From an uncultured Collinsella sp. (GTDB taxonomy: Bacteria > Actinomycetota > Coriobacteriia > Coriobacteriales > Coriobacteriaceae): 64,000 nucleotides of DNA. Each line of letters starts with the position of its first letter. Position 1 is the first letter of the stretch. Both the position numbers and the translations under genes were made by a program. The notes beneath the pieces were generated by a model, which had not been told where the DNA came from, did not search any database, and saw nothing but the letters and a program-made list of their open reading frames with translations. The DNA lies in contig CAUAJB010000001.1 of the NCBI GenBank assembly GCA_958429225.1, positions 31,767 to 95,766 of the forward strand. The letters run 5' to 3'. Of this stretch, positions 8,362-16,340 are shown piece after piece.

Positions 8362-9678
8362 TTATCCTTCCCACTCCAAATGGGAATCCTCCGATGCGTC
8401 TTCGCACGCTTGCATGACCTCGATACCATGCGAGCGTGCGAACTCGACGAGCTCTGCGTTGCGGGCGTTTATGGTGCCGAAGGCGGCGGGGCACACGATA
8501 AGGCGCGCGCAGTGGACGAGGAGCTCTTTGGCGCGGGCTATGGTTTTATCCCCGATCGGCTCGAAGGCGCGCTCGGCCACGCATTCCGTCGCCAGGTCGC
8601 GCGCGAGCTCGCAGTCGATGTCCCCTTCGTGCAGAACGCCCGCGTAGAATGCCTTGCCCTGCCGGATGAGCTGGCGAAACACAGCCGACCCCGTACCTGC
8701 GCCGGCGATGACGAACGTGTGCGCATCGCCGTGCGGGCGCCCAATTTCCACGCTGCCGAAGCGCTCGTTGAAGGTGCCATGTTGAAGGCCGTAGAGCTTG
8801 CCAATCGTCTCGCGCGTGAATATGTCCTCGGGTGCGCCGGCGCGGAAGACCCGGCCGTCCTTCACGCAAATCACCTTGTCGGCGCTTTTCTGCGCGAGCT
8901 CGAGTTCGTGGATGGACATGATGACAGCCACATTCCGCGATTTCGCAAGGTGGCGAAGTATCCGCAGCAGGTCGATCTGGTAGCGGATATCGAGATACGA
9001 CGTGGGCTCGTCGAGCACGAGCACGCGCGGATCCTGCGCGATGGCGCGTGCGAGCATGACGCGCTGGCGTTGCCCGTCGCTTATCTGCATGAAGTCGCGC
9101 TCGGCGAGCTCTTCCACACGTGCGGTTTTCATGGCTTCATCGACCCGACTATGGTCGTCGGGCGAGAGTGTGCCCATTCGCCCGGTGTAGGGATGCCTTC
9201 CCGCCTCCACGATATCGCGGCAGGTGAGGAGCTCGGTCCGGGGGCGATCTGTCAGCATAACGGCAAGGTTCCTTGCGAACTCCGCCGTCTTCCATCGGGA
9301 AATCTCTCGCCCGTCGAGCTCGACCGCGCCGGCAAGCGGTGTCAGATGGCGTGTGATGGTTTTCAAGATGGTCGACTTGCCCGAGCCGTTCGGCCCGATG
9401 AGCGCCACGACGTCGCCCGCGCGAACCTTCAGGTCGACGCCTTCGACTACGACCTTCTTGTCGTAGCCCGCCGACAGGTCGCTTATGCGGAAAAGCGGCG
9501 CTCCGTCAGCCTGCGTTTCGACCGGGGTTTCGAGGTTCGGCTCCGCTCGGAGGAGGCGTTCCGCGCGCAGTTCCGCACGAGCCGAAAGTGCCTTCTGGCG
9601 CTTTCGTGCGAGCTCAGGACTGGCCAAGCATGGAATGTTCCCTCCGAGCGTTTTGGTCCGCGGCACGAATTCCCCCAT
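8362..9678 (-). CDS. ABC transporter ATP-binding protein (FecE/BtuD type) with an extra C-terminal domain
   Basis: The ATPase partner of the FecCD permease encoded directly upstream; TAG of the permease abuts this ATG. Of its 438 residues, ~65-310 form the nucleotide-binding domain: GPNGSGKST (Walker A), ISDGQRQRV as signature with Asp in place of the usual second Gly, and VLVLDEPTSYLD (Walker B). FecE/BtuD proteins are normally ~250-270 residues. This one has a ~65-residue N-terminal extension and a ~130-residue C-terminal domain beginning FVIAGAGTGSAVFRQLI that looks like an alpha/beta nucleotide- or ligand-binding fold I cannot name. Riboswitch control suggests a corrinoid, cobalt or heme-like cargo (inference). 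Confidence 0.85.
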   Translation of the reverse strand: MGEFVPRTKTLGGNIPCLASPELARKRQKALSARAELRAERLLRAEPNLETPVETQADGAPLFRISDLSAGYDKKVVVEGVDLKVRAGDVVALIGPNGSGKSTILKTITRHLTPLAGAVELDGREISRWKTAEFARNLAVMLTDRPRTELLTCRDIVEAGRHPYTGRMGTLSPDDHSRVDEAMKTARVEELAERDFMQISDGQRQRVMLARAIAQDPRVLVLDEPTSYLDIRYQIDLLRILRHLAKSRNVAVIMSIHELELAQKSADKVICVKDGRVFRAGAPEDIFTRETIGKLYGLQHGTFNERFGSVEIGRPHGDAHTFVIAGAGTGSAVFRQLIRQGKAFYAGVLHEGDIDCELARDLATECVAERAFEPIGDKTIARAKELLVHCARLIVCPAAFGTINARNAELVEFARSHGIEVMQACEDASEDSHLEWEG

Positions 9679-10719
9679 CTACCTCACCCGCTTCTTCAAC
9701 ATGAGTGCAATAACCACCGGCGCGCCGAAGATGGCGGTGACGGCGCTGATGGAAAGCTCGACGGGGGAGAACAGCGTGCGCGCGATCAAATCGCAGCCCG
9801 CGCAGAAGATGGCGCCTCCCAAGAAGCACGCAGGAATCACGCGGATGGGCTTCGACGACTTCAACGCCGACTTCACGAGATGCGGAACCGCGATGCCTAC
9901 GAACGACACCGGACCAGCGAACGCGGTCACGCAGGCAGAGAGCATGCTCGCTAGAAGGACGAGCACCACGCGGAAGCGTGCGACGTTCACGCCGACGCTT
10001 TTCGCGTAGGCTTCTCCCAGCTGGAAGGCGGAAAGGGGCTTCGATATCGCGAATACGCATGCGCTCACGGTGATCACCACGACCGCGATGACCGCGATGT
10101 CGTTCCAGCTCGAACCCGAGAAGCTACCCAAAGACCAGTTGTGCAGGTTCACGATGGACTGGTCGTCGGCGAAGGCGATGAGGAAGTTCGTCGCCGCCGA
10201 GCAGATGTATCCCACCATGACGCCCGCCACGATGAGCATGGCCATGGAACTTATGCGCCGTGCGATGAGGAGCACGAAGCCGATGGTGATAAGCGAGCCC
10301 AGAAACGCTGCGGCCACCATGGCCGGCGAGGACATGGCCTGGTTCGCGTCCAGAAGTGCGATCATCGTAAGCGCGACGACGAACTTTGCGCCCGAGGAGA
10401 CGCCCAAGATGAACGGGTCGGCGATGGGGTTGTTGAAAAACGTCTGCAGTAGGAACCCGGAAAGCGAAAGTGCCCCGCCGAGAAGCACGGCTGAAAGCAC
10501 GCGCGGCAGGCGAATCTCCCAGATGACCTGGCTTTCCATGGAATTGGCCGCGCCGCCCGAAAGGATGCCGGGGATGTGGTCTGCTGGCACGAGCACGCTC
10601 CCGATGCACAGGTTGGCCCCGACGAGCACGATGAGGGCAACAGCGAGCAGCGCCGTCACGACGCGACACCGCGCGGCGCGCCCCGATTCGTCGTATGTCA
10701 TGGAAAGTCGGCTTTTCAT
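9679..10719 (-). CDS. FecCD-family ABC transporter permease
   Basis: A 346-residue inner-membrane permease of the family that imports siderophores, heme and vitamin B12. It has about nine to ten hydrophobic spans and the family landmarks RLPRVLSAVLLGGALSLSGFLLQ, NPIADPFILGVSSGA and, near the C-terminus, GPVSFVGIAVPHLVK. It sits between the substrate-binding lipoprotein (4-nt gap) and the ATPase (no gap) in the cobalamin-riboswitch operon. Two copies should form the channel with two ATPases. The ligand cannot be told from sequence; corrinoid or tetrapyrrole is favoured by context. Confidence 0.92.
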   Translation of the reverse strand: MKSRLSMTYDESGRAARCRVVTALLAVALIVLVGANLCIGSVLVPADHIPGILSGGAANSMESQVIWEIRLPRVLSAVLLGGALSLSGFLLQTFFNNPIADPFILGVSSGAKFVVALTMIALLDANQAMSSPAMVAAAFLGSLITIGFVLLIARRISSMAMLIVAGVMVGYICSAATNFLIAFADDQSIVNLHNWSLGSFSGSSWNDIAVIAVVVITVSACVFAISKPLSAFQLGEAYAKSVGVNVARFRVVLVLLASMLSACVTAFAGPVSFVGIAVPHLVKSALKSSKPIRVIPACFLGGAIFCAGCDLIARTLFSPVELSISAVTAIFGAPVVIALMLKKRVR

Positions 10720-10723
10720 GGTG

Positions 10724-12295
10724 CTAGCCGAGCTTCCTCAGATAATGGAAGTCGCTCGCGTCATCGCCGGTGAACGCCCCGTGCAGCTCGTCGATAATGT
10801 CGGCGGTAGAAGTCATCTGCTGGTACATGTCGGCGCTTGTGACCCAGACGTTGCCGTTCTTCACGGCTTTGAACTGCGACAATAGCGCGTTTTTGCCTAC
10901 GAAGTCGTTCAAGGTGGCAACCGATTCGTCGATGGTGCCGTTGTAGACGATGATGTCGGCATCCTTCGCCGTCGCGTAGAAGCGCTCCATTTCGAGCGTT
11001 ACTGACGAACCTGACGTCGACGCCGTCTGCGCGTCATCGAGCGCGTAGCTGCCGCCTGCAAGCTCGATCATCTGCGCCACGTAGTCGCCCGCCCGCCTCG
11101 TGACGGCGGCCCCGTTCGAGTTAATGTAGAAATACGCCACGGTTTTACCTGACGACGCGAGCCCCGACGTTTGCTCGACGCGGGCCTTCTGCTCGTTGAA
11201 CAGGTGCGCGGCCTCGTCTTCCTTGTCGAACAGGACGCCGAAAAGCTTAATCCACTCGACGCGCCCGAGTGCTTCGGGCTCGCTCGACGACTGTTCGGTG
11301 AGCACGACGAGCCCGAGCTTCTGCAGCTTTTCCTTCACATCGGGCGTGTGGTTGATCATGGTGTTCTCGATGGCGAGCGTGCAGCCCGAGGCCGATATTC
11401 GCTCGTAGTCGGGCGCGCTGTACTTGCCGCCGTAGGCGATCGCCCCACTTTCGAGCGCGCTTTTGAAGCGCGCGACCGAGCAATCGTCGGCCTTCGTGCC
11501 CGACATTAAGATATTGTCGTTCGCATCGAGCGCGTCGACCAGGCACATCGTTGCCGACGACACGAGGTACACCTTGTCGGCGGGGCGCCTTATGACCGCG
11601 ATGTCGGAGCTCAACCCATCAGGTACCTTCGCATCTTGCGGCACCACGAGGAAGCGCTCCCCGTTCGAAACGCAGATAAGCCGCAGGCCGCCTTCGTACT
11701 CGTCGACAGTGAAGTGCTTGGCGTATTCAAGCTGAAGCGCCCCCGTCGGCTCCCAGCCGCAGCCCAAATCGGCGTTGTGGAAGTCGGCCGCGGCGCTTGA
11801 AGCCGTTACCGCAGGGGAACCGCCGCTTGCATCGTCGCCCGATTTCTCCTTCATGGTGGATGAGTCGAAGTAGAGCGTGTAGTCGATGGTGTGCGGCGTC
11901 GACATGGCGACGGTCTCGGCCGACACGGCGATGTCCTCGTCGAGCGTGACGGGTATCTCGAATGTGGAGTTGCCGCCGTCGTTTACAGGCGCGTAGTCCA
12001 CGCCGTCGACGGTCATTTTGTCGTAGTTCGAACTCAACCAGGTGATGGTCGCGGTGTAGGTGTCGCCATCCTTCACAATTGTGGTGGGTGAGGCGATGCT
12101 TGCGCGCCCTGACCCGCCGGAAAGCGAGACGCTCACAGTGTATTCCTGAGAGCCCGCCGTGCCACCGGTCGCGTTCGGGCTCGCACTGCACCCCGCGAAG
12201 GGAAGCGCGAACAGGGCGACGAGAACGCAGGCGATCGCGCGCACCGCGATGCTGCGACGCTTCCTGCTTTCCCCCTTGGGAAGAATCGACCGCAT
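10724..12295 (-). CDS. ABC transporter substrate-binding lipoprotein with N-terminal beta-sandwich domain
   Basis: An extracytoplasmic ligand-binding lipoprotein of 523 residues. A basic N-terminus and hydrophobic core end in the lipobox FAGC (Cys ~36). Residues ~50-145 (YTVSVSL to TIDYTLYF) form a beta-rich domain that resembles the one in the neighbouring small lipoprotein (shared pattern: Y-x-V-x-V start, F/Y-x-I/V-PV, LDED, T-L-x-F end). The C-terminal ~340 residues are a type III solute-binding fold like BtuF/FhuD, with IENTMINHTPDVKEKLQKLG and VEWIKLFGVLFDKE. Starts 4 nt after the small lipoprotein stop. The ligand is uncertain: corrinoid, heme or a siderophore. Confidence 0.85.
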   Translation of the reverse strand: MRSILPKGESRKRRSIAVRAIACVLVALFALPFAGCSASPNATGGTAGSQEYTVSVSLSGGSGRASIASPTTIVKDGDTYTATITWLSSNYDKMTVDGVDYAPVNDGGNSTFEIPVTLDEDIAVSAETVAMSTPHTIDYTLYFDSSTMKEKSGDDASGGSPAVTASSAAADFHNADLGCGWEPTGALQLEYAKHFTVDEYEGGLRLICVSNGERFLVVPQDAKVPDGLSSDIAVIRRPADKVYLVSSATMCLVDALDANDNILMSGTKADDCSVARFKSALESGAIAYGGKYSAPDYERISASGCTLAIENTMINHTPDVKEKLQKLGLVVLTEQSSSEPEALGRVEWIKLFGVLFDKEDEAAHLFNEQKARVEQTSGLASSGKTVAYFYINSNGAAVTRRAGDYVAQMIELAGGSYALDDAQTASTSGSSVTLEMERFYATAKDADIIVYNGTIDESVATLNDFVGKNALLSQFKAVKNGNVWVTSADMYQQMTSTADIIDELHGAFTGDDASDFHYLRKLG

Positions 12296-12299
12296 GGCG

Positions 12300-12833
12300 T
12301 TACTTCAGTGCGTCGGCGCGCAGATCGACGCCGGCGGATTTGAACACGAGCGTGCGGTCGTACCACTGCTCTTTTCTAATACTCCACGCGGCGCAGGCGG
12401 TGTCCTCGTCGAGCGCTTCAACGGGTACGTCGTAGGTGTACTTGCCTTCCGCGTTTTCCACATAGGGGATGAAGTCGGCCTCGCTCGCGGCGGCAGCCTC
12501 GTCGCCCGTGCCCATGAAGAGCTTGCCGTAGCCCGTGCCGGAAAGTGTCATCACGCAGTGCATGGAGCCGTTTTCCACGATGAGCTGGGCGTCCACAATC
12601 CTGAACATGTTCGAGCTGGAATCTACGGTGATCGGATAGGTGCCGTCGGCCACCTTGTCGGCGGTGATGGGGGCAGCGCTTGCGCCCTCGGGCGCATCGG
12701 CCGCCTGTTCGGTCTTTTCCTGGGAATCGGCATCGCTTGCCTTTGCGTTGTCGATTGAATTTCCGCCGCAGCCGGCGAGCGAGAACGCGAAAAGCGCCGC
12801 CGACAGGGCGAAGGCGAGGGTTGTCTGCAACAT
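12300..12833 (-). CDS. Small lipoprotein with NEAT-like beta-sandwich domain
   Basis: A 177-residue secreted lipoprotein. The signal peptide ends in the lipobox LAGC, followed by an acidic Ala/Glu/Asp linker and one ~110-residue beta-rich domain (DGTYPITVDSSSNMFRIVDA through TLSGTGYGKLFMG to ALDEDTACAAWS). Its layout resembles heme-binding NEAT domains, but I cannot confirm the family. The ATG at 12833 is chosen because GAAAGGA lies 8 nt before it; the 33 extra upstream codons overlap a strong hairpin and look non-coding. It follows the CbiK-like gene and precedes the transport genes, so it probably hands ligand to the transporter (inference). Confidence 0.7.
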   Translation of the reverse strand: MLQTTLAFALSAALFAFSLAGCGGNSIDNAKASDADSQEKTEQAADAPEGASAAPITADKVADGTYPITVDSSSNMFRIVDAQLIVENGSMHCVMTLSGTGYGKLFMGTGDEAAAASEADFIPYVENAEGKYTYDVPVEALDEDTACAAWSIRKEQWYDRTLVFKSAGVDLRADALK

Positions 12834-12895
12834 GGAGGGGTTCCTTTCAATCGCTTCGACCGCCCGCGCCGTGCGGTGGGCGGGCGGGATGCGAA

Positions 12896-12942
12896 TGCAA
12901 CGGGCATGCGCCGTCGGTCGGGGAAGGCGCATGCCCGTTGCA
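12896..12942 (-). other. 17-bp perfect intercistronic hairpin
   Basis: TGCAACGGGCATGCGCC (12896-12912) is perfectly complementary to 12926-12942 across a 13-nt loop, with no T-run. It lies between the cbiK-like gene and the small lipoprotein gene and may protect or process the upstream message. Confidence 0.7.
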
Positions 12943-12977
12943 CGGGGACGCGACCGGCGCCCCCGTGCGCGGCGAGT

Positions 12978-13904
12978 TTACAGCTTGGCGATGGCGTCGT
13001 CCACGTGCGAGACGTAGATGTCGTCGACCGCGACGTTCTGTCCCAGACCCTGGAGCAGGCACGTCACTTCGAAGCCGGCGGCCACGAACTTCGCAGCCCA
13101 GCTGTCGGGGTCGGTCTCGTCTGCCATGTCGTTGTTCGCGTGGTCGCCCGCGACCACCATGAACGGCGCGAGCACGGCCTTCTTGTAGCCTGCGGCGCTC
13201 GCGGCGGCGATAACATCCTCGCAGGTCGGTTCAGCCTCGACGGTGCCGACGAAGAACTGCGTCAAGCCCTCGTTCTTAAACACTTCCTGCATCTTGGCAT
13301 AGTCGGCGTTGGAATCGGCTTCGGTGCCGTGGCCCATGAGGCACAGCGCCGTCTTGCCGTCGTCGAAGGACGCCATGTTCTCCTTAATGGCTGCGGCCAC
13401 CTTCTTGTAGTCGTCGTCGGAGGTGAGCAGCGGGTCGCCGAGCGAGATCTTATCGAACTTGTCGGCGTACTTGTCGAGCTCGTCTTTCACGTCGGTGTAT
13501 TCCAGGCCGCCCATGAGATGCGTCGGCTGCACGACGATTTCCTTCACGCCGTCTTCCACGCAGCGGTCGAGCGCCTCGGTCATGTTGTCGATCGTGATAC
13601 CGTCGCGCTTCTTCAGCTTGTCGATGATGATCTGCGCGGTGAAGGCGCGGCGGATGTCGTAGTCCTGCCAGTACTTCTCGCGGATAGCGTCTTCGATGGC
13701 GCCGATGGTGATGTGGCGCGAGTCGTTGTAGCTCGTGCCGAAGCTCGTGACGAGGATGACCGGCTTCACGGCCTTCTCCTTTTCACTCGATTTCTCGGAA
13801 CTCGTGGAGGTGTTGGAGCAGCCCGCGAGCGCGACTCCGGCGAGCGCGACGGCTCCGGTTGCTGCGGCGCCCATGAAGCCGCGGCGTGACATCTGGTCGG
13901 ACAT
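12978..13904 (-). CDS. cbiK: Exported CbiK-type sirohydrochlorin cobaltochelatase lipoprotein
   Basis: CbiK inserts Co2+ into sirohydrochlorin at the start of the anaerobic cobalamin route. The 308-residue product has the CbiK fold, with candidate metal ligands His (LCLMGHGTEADSN), Glu (VGTVEAEPTCED) and His (VAGDHANNDMADE). The N-terminus is a twin-arginine signal (SRRGFMGAA) with a hydrophobic stretch and lipobox LAGC, so the protein should be lipid-anchored outside the membrane, whereas most CbiK are cytosolic. The ATG at 13904 follows GAAAGG. It is the first gene after a cobalamin riboswitch and leads an ABC transporter operon. It may instead handle metal or heme outside the cell, like the CbiK-related heme lipoprotein IhtB. 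Confidence 0.85.
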   Translation of the reverse strand: MSDQMSRRGFMGAAATGAVALAGVALAGCSNTSTSSEKSSEKEKAVKPVILVTSFGTSYNDSRHITIGAIEDAIREKYWQDYDIRRAFTAQIIIDKLKKRDGITIDNMTEALDRCVEDGVKEIVVQPTHLMGGLEYTDVKDELDKYADKFDKISLGDPLLTSDDDYKKVAAAIKENMASFDDGKTALCLMGHGTEADSNADYAKMQEVFKNEGLTQFFVGTVEAEPTCEDVIAAASAAGYKKAVLAPFMVVAGDHANNDMADETDPDSWAAKFVAAGFEVTCLLQGLGQNVAVDDIYVSHVDDAIAKL

Positions 13905-14004
13905 GGTTTTTCCTTTCCTCGGTTTGCCGGTCCCCCGGCGACAGTTGCTTGTCGGCACAAGCGAAAGAAAAGCGCACCCCTCGGGGTTCACAAGGAGCTA
14001 ACGC

Positions 14005-14150
14005 CACGGCGATGCCGTGAGGAAAAGGCGAAGCAGTCTGGCTTGGGGCGCGAGGCGGTTCGCCCGCGCGTCCTATACAGTAATGTCCCTTGCCCAGGAT
14101 TCCCACCTGGTTCCCTCCGCAAGCCAGCGCGGGCTGTGCGGGCGCCGCGC
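14005..14150 (-). promoter_or_regulatory. Cobalamin (B12) riboswitch
   Basis: Read on the minus strand the leader holds the B12-box pattern: GGGAACCAGGTGGGAATCC, then a purine-rich GGGAC, ATTACTGTA (family CxACTGT), and further down AAGCCAGACTGC (family AAGCCA..GAC). A GC-rich hairpin CACGGC/GCCGTG (about 14000-14018) near its end could be the expression platform. It should repress the cbiK-lipoprotein-ABC operon when adenosylcobalamin is plentiful. Boundaries are approximate. Confidence 0.85.
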
Positions 14151-14362
14151 CGGTCATTTCCTTTTATCCGATTGTCATATGCTCGTTGCCGAAACTTTTA
14201 CTATGATAGTGGGCACTTGTGAACGTGTCAAAGCCAGGGCGGGCGGCATTGCGCCTCCTGCCTGCGTATTTGCGCCGATTGCCGCCGCAGGCGCCGTGTT
14301 TTGTCCGCTGCGCGAATGGCGGCGTAAACGGTTGCGATGAGAAACGGGAAGGGAAGGCTCGG

Positions 14363-15154
14363 ATGATTCATATCGTTGGCGCAGGCTCGGGCGCCGCCGA
14401 CCTTATCACGCTGCGCGGGGCGCGCCTTCTGCGCGCGGCCGACGTGGTCGTTTGGGCGGGGAGCCTTGTGAACCCCGAGCTGCTCGCCGAGTGCAAGGAA
14501 TCCTGCGTCGTCTACGACAGCGCGCACATGACCTTGGAGGAAGTGCTCGACGTGATGTGCGCGGCGGATGCACGGGGCGAGGAAGTGGTGCGCCTGCACA
14601 CGGGCGACCCGTGCCTGTACGGCGCCATCCAGGAGCAGATGGACGCACTCGACGCGCGCGGCGTGGACTACGAGGTGGTGCCCGGCGTGTCGAGCTTTTG
14701 CGGTGCCGCGGCGGCGCTTCGCCAGGAATACACGCTGCCGGGAATCAGCCAGTCGGTCGTGATCACGCGGCTTTCCGGGCGCACCCCCATGCCCGCGGGC
14801 GAGGGCATGCGCACCATGGCGGAAAGCGGCTCGACTATGGTCATCTTCTTGAGCTCGGGTATGCTCGCCGAGCTTTCCGCCGAGCTTTTGGCCGCGGGCC
14901 GCAGCTCCGACGAGCCGGCGGCGCTCGTGTACAAGGCGACCTGGCCTGAGGAGCGCGTGGTGCGCTGCACAGTGGGCACGCTCGCCGATGCGGGTGCGCG
15001 AGAGGGCATCGACCGCACGGCGCTCGTGGTGGTGGGCCGCGTGCTCGGAGCTCGCGGTGGGCTTGCGCACGACGGCGCGCAAGCGGAGTCGTACGAGCGC
15101 AGCAAGCTTTACGACCCTTCGTTTGCCACGGGGTATCGGAAGGCGAGCAGCTAG
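14363..15154 (+). CDS. cbiF: Cobalt-precorrin-4 C11-methyltransferase
   Basis: An S-adenosylmethionine-dependent methyltransferase of 263 residues that adds the C11 methyl in the anaerobic corrin pathway. It begins IHIVGAGSGAADLITLRGARLL (tetrapyrrole methylase motif), has LHTGDPCLYGAIQEQMDAL and the EVVPGVSSFCGAAAAL and QSVVITRLSGRTPMP segments diagnostic of CbiF/CobM. The ATG at 14363 follows a GGGAAGG site; upstream in-frame codons lie in probable leader. It is the first gene of the 17-gene plus-strand run and is divergent from the riboswitch operon. I see no riboswitch on this strand and only a weak -10-like TATGAT (14202-14207), so its regulation is unclear. Confidence 0.93.
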   Translation: MIHIVGAGSGAADLITLRGARLLRAADVVVWAGSLVNPELLAECKESCVVYDSAHMTLEEVLDVMCAADARGEEVVRLHTGDPCLYGAIQEQMDALDARGVDYEVVPGVSSFCGAAAALRQEYTLPGISQSVVITRLSGRTPMPAGEGMRTMAESGSTMVIFLSSGMLAELSAELLAAGRSSDEPAALVYKATWPEERVVRCTVGTLADAGAREGIDRTALVVVGRVLGARGGLAHDGAQAESYERSKLYDPSFATGYRKASS

Positions 15155-15155
15155 C

Positions 15156-16340
15156 GTGGCCTTCGAGCACTACATATATACCGGGACGACCCGCCTGCGC
15201 TGCGGCTATACCACGGGGAGCTGCGCCACGCTCGCGGCGAAGGCGGCCTGCGAGATGCTCTTGTCACGAAAGCCCGTCGGCCACGTGTCGATCGTCACCC
15301 CCGGCGGGCTGCCCGTCGAGACGGACGTGGTCGATGCATGCATCGGCGAGGGGTGCGCCCAGTGCGCCGTGCAAAAGGACGCAGGCGACGACGCCGATGT
15401 GACCGACGGCGTGCTCGTGTACGCGCGCGTGGAACATGCGGGGTCGGGCACGGGCGCTGCGGGCAGCAAGGGCGTGCCCACGCGCGAATCGGAAGTTTCC
15501 GTCGATGGCGGCGTGGGCGTGGGGCGCGTGACGTTGCCCGGGCTCGAGCAGCCAGTGGGGGCGGCCGCCATCAACGCGACGCCGCGCGCGATGATCACTT
15601 CGGCGGTGCGCGAGGTGTGCGCCGCGCACGGCTTTTCTGGAAATATTGCTGTGACGATTTCGGTACCCGAGGGTGTTGCCCTTGCCGAAAAGACCTTCAA
15701 CCCGCACCTGGGGATAGAGGGCGGCATCTCCATCCTGGGCACGACGGGCATCGTCGAGCCGCGCAGCCTCGCTGCCTTGCGCGACAGCATCGAGCTCGAG
15801 ATCCGGCAGCATGCGGCTATGGGGCGGCGCGGAGTCGTGCTCACGCCCGGCAACTACGGCGAGCAGTTCATCTCGGGGCATTTTCACCTAAACGGAGCGC
15901 CGGTGGTCTTCATCTCCAACTTTGTGGGCGATGCGATTGATTGCTGCGTTCGCGAGGGATTTACCAATGTCCTTCTTGTGGGACACATCGGCAAGCTGGT
16001 GAAGGTCGCTGGCGGCATCATGGACACCCATTCGCGTACCGCCGACTGCCGCGCGGAGATTCTGGCCGCCCACGCGGCCTTGGCCGGCGCGGGCGCGAAG
16101 ACCGTGCGCGAGATCATGTCTTCGGTCACGACCACGGCGGCGCTCGAGGTAATCGAGGCCGCCGGCGTGGGGGACGCTGCGCGCGCCTCGCTCGCTGCGG
16201 CAACCGAGGACAGGTTGCGCCGCCGCGCGGCGGGCGCATGCGATATCGCCGCGGTCGTGTTCGACGCCGGGCGCCGCGAGCTTTTCCGTACGTCGGGCGC
16301 CGATGCAGTTATCGGGGAATTGGGGGTGACGTATGAGTAA
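15156..16340 (+). CDS. cbiD: Cobalt-precorrin-5B C1-methyltransferase
   Basis: CbiD methylates C1 of the ring after acetaldehyde loss. The 394-residue protein has the family start RCGYTTGSCATLAAKAA, TPGGLPVE, the NPHLGIEGGISILGTTGIVEP segment and GHIGKLVKVAGGIMDTHSRTAD. The GTG at 15156 is taken as start, one base after the cbiF stop; GGAAGG at 15138-15143 is somewhat far. Its end overlaps cbiL by 8 nt, pointing to translational coupling. An Ala/Gly-rich insertion around residue 100 is of unknown effect. Confidence 0.93.
   Translation: MAFEHYIYTGTTRLRCGYTTGSCATLAAKAACEMLLSRKPVGHVSIVTPGGLPVETDVVDACIGEGCAQCAVQKDAGDDADVTDGVLVYARVEHAGSGTGAAGSKGVPTRESEVSVDGGVGVGRVTLPGLEQPVGAAAINATPRAMITSAVREVCAAHGFSGNIAVTISVPEGVALAEKTFNPHLGIEGGISILGTTGIVEPRSLAALRDSIELEIRQHAAMGRRGVVLTPGNYGEQFISGHFHLNGAPVVFISNFVGDAIDCCVREGFTNVLLVGHIGKLVKVAGGIMDTHSRTADCRAEILAAHAALAGAGAKTVREIMSSVTTTAALEVIEAAGVGDAARASLAAATEDRLRRRAAGACDIAAVVFDAGRRELFRTSGADAVIGELGVTYE

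Noticed and set aside
8299..9954. 551-codon plus-strand frame across the ABC ATPase gene
   Set aside because: It runs opposite two clearly recognised transporter genes and has no domain signal.
14160..14362. Second cobalamin riboswitch or promoter for cbiF
   Set aside because: No B12-box pattern on the plus strand; the TATGAT at 14202 lacks a -35 at proper distance.
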